From JAFEDN01 sp963712715 (lineage in GTDB: Bacteria > Pseudomonadota > Gammaproteobacteria > Coxiellales > Coxiellaceae), in the NCBI GenBank assembly GCA_963712715.1, contig CAVQJI010000017.1, positions 1 through 64,000 of the forward strand: a stretch of DNA of 64,000 bases. The letters are read 5' to 3'. This document shows, in pieces, positions 63,643 to 64,000 of this stretch. Position 1 is the first letter of the stretch, and each line of letters begins with the position of its first letter. Below the pieces are notes generated by a model. That model saw only the letters and a list, made by a program, of their open reading frames with translations. It did not search any database and was not told the DNA's origin. A program made the translations under genes and the position numbers.

Positions 63643-63692
63643 TCCATCATCCGTTTGAGGATTCCTGTCAAAGCTCCCCTTTGATTTTTATG

Positions 63693-63736
63693 CTACCTAA
63701 AAAATTTCCTGCATTTGCAGGAAGTTTTTTAGGTAG
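63693..63736. promoter_or_regulatory. Inverted repeat, possible operator
   Basis: CTACCTAAAAAATTTCCTGC and its near-perfect complement (one mismatch) close over four bases, about 50 bp upstream of the HTH gene. With the next palindrome it lies between divergent genes, as in a phage switch region. Confidence 0.5.
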
Positions 63737-63832
63737 GCTGGGAATCCTTCAATGCTGATTTTTGGCATCAAAATAGGTGGGAAAATGAAAACAAGTTACC
63801 CCCCTGTTTTTAAAAAAATAAGTCAAAAGCAT

Positions 63833-63863
63833 CCCTTCTGTTGAACACAGTTCAATAGAAGGG
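63833..63863. promoter_or_regulatory. Palindrome CCCTTCTGTTGAAC-ACA-GTTCAATAGAAGGG, possible operator
   Basis: 14-bp arms with one mismatch around ACA, centred on TTGAACACAGTTCAA. It stands 27 bp before the ATG of the plus-strand partial gene. Size and symmetry fit a repressor operator of the lambda/Cro type, but no regulator can be assigned by sequence alone. Confidence 0.5.
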
Positions 63864-63890
63864 AAGTTATTATTCGAGGAGCATCCTGCT

Positions 63891-64000
63891 ATGAATGTAG
63901 AAGTGACGATAAATTTGAACATAAAATGGCCGTTCCATAGCCAATATCTTTTTATTTCTTACAATATGTCGCCGAAATATGCAGAAATTATAGCTCAAAA
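63891..64000 (+). CDS. Partial gene at the window edge
   Basis: An ATG at 63891 with GAGGAG ten bases upstream opens 36 codons to the end of the window ('MNVEVTINLNIKWPFHSQYL', 'FISYNMSPKYAEIIAQ'). No stop occurs. I do not recognise it from this length. It is divergent from the HTH gene and probably the first gene of the element's other arm. Confidence 0.5.
   Translation, partial: MNVEVTINLNIKWPFHSQYLFISYNMSPKYAEIIAQ

Overview
The window reads as chromosome of a gammaproteobacterium of the Legionellales, probably a Coxiellaceae-like host-associated bacterium. Housekeeping genes and their order are gammaproteobacterial: lepA-lepB-rnc-era-recO-pdxJ, sdhCDAB-sucAB-sucCD, fur/bamE, rnfH-ratA/smpB and ssrA. 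Between them lie genes typical of Dot/Icm-type intracellular bacteria: an AnkH/LegA3-like ankyrin protein with a cysteine-protease-like half, an F-box plus ankyrin pair, other ankyrin proteins, a large protein with a protease-like Cys/His/Asp pattern, and an EnhA-like L,D-transpeptidase. Two proteins end in possible eukaryotic prenylation (CaaX) motifs. Host association and secretion are inferences; no secretion apparatus is in the window.

Layout. 1-19.8 kb is an accessory region of small enzymes, regulators and transporters with many broken genes: an XRE regulator/YbaK pair, LysE, nitronate monooxygenase, MFS, ArsR plus hydrolase, EthD-NmrA-MepB, a LysR-controlled CMD-tautomerase-DUF4865-PhzF operon, map with a ParD-like partner, and integrase and KfrA-like remnants. 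19.8-23.6 kb holds an IS91-type transposon and a zeta-like toxin pair, followed by tRNA-Lys(CTT). 23.8-29.5 kb is an effector-like stretch (AnkH, lipoyl-like protein, secreted phosphoesterase, F-box/ankyrin). 29.5-41.6 kb is one TCA-cycle block read on the minus strand, interrupted between sucA and sucB by a broken OLD-like ATPase-TOPRIM gene and a DUF559 gene framed by inverted repeats. 41.7-50.6 kb is mostly housekeeping, with one unknown effector candidate. 50.7-55.7 kb is a second effector-like cluster. 55.8-61.3 kb is housekeeping up to tmRNA. 61.2-64 kb is the start of an integrative element whose integrase reads into the 3' end of ssrA.

The most unusual signal is a family of four long hairpin elements of 130-185 nt at 5503, 16440, 31600 and 59075. 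Three share conserved stem-terminal motifs, and apical motifs are shared pairwise (first with second, third with fourth), while the stem between is different in each copy yet remains complementary. In at least two copies the outer stem is an inverted copy of the local flanking gene sequence. One copy splits an NTF2-like gene and one folds the sucC ribosome-binding site into its stem. I cannot assign this family to a repeat class I know. Other repeats include a tcattgcgagcg palindrome (three copies), a multi-hairpin GGGGGATCGCAAGGGGGAG repeat (two copies) and a CCTCCC repeat (one inverted pair).

Many genes are broken by one base, often in a homopolymer run, including rnc. This could be real decay or indel errors in the sequence. 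Every frameshifted gene below should be read with that in mind.
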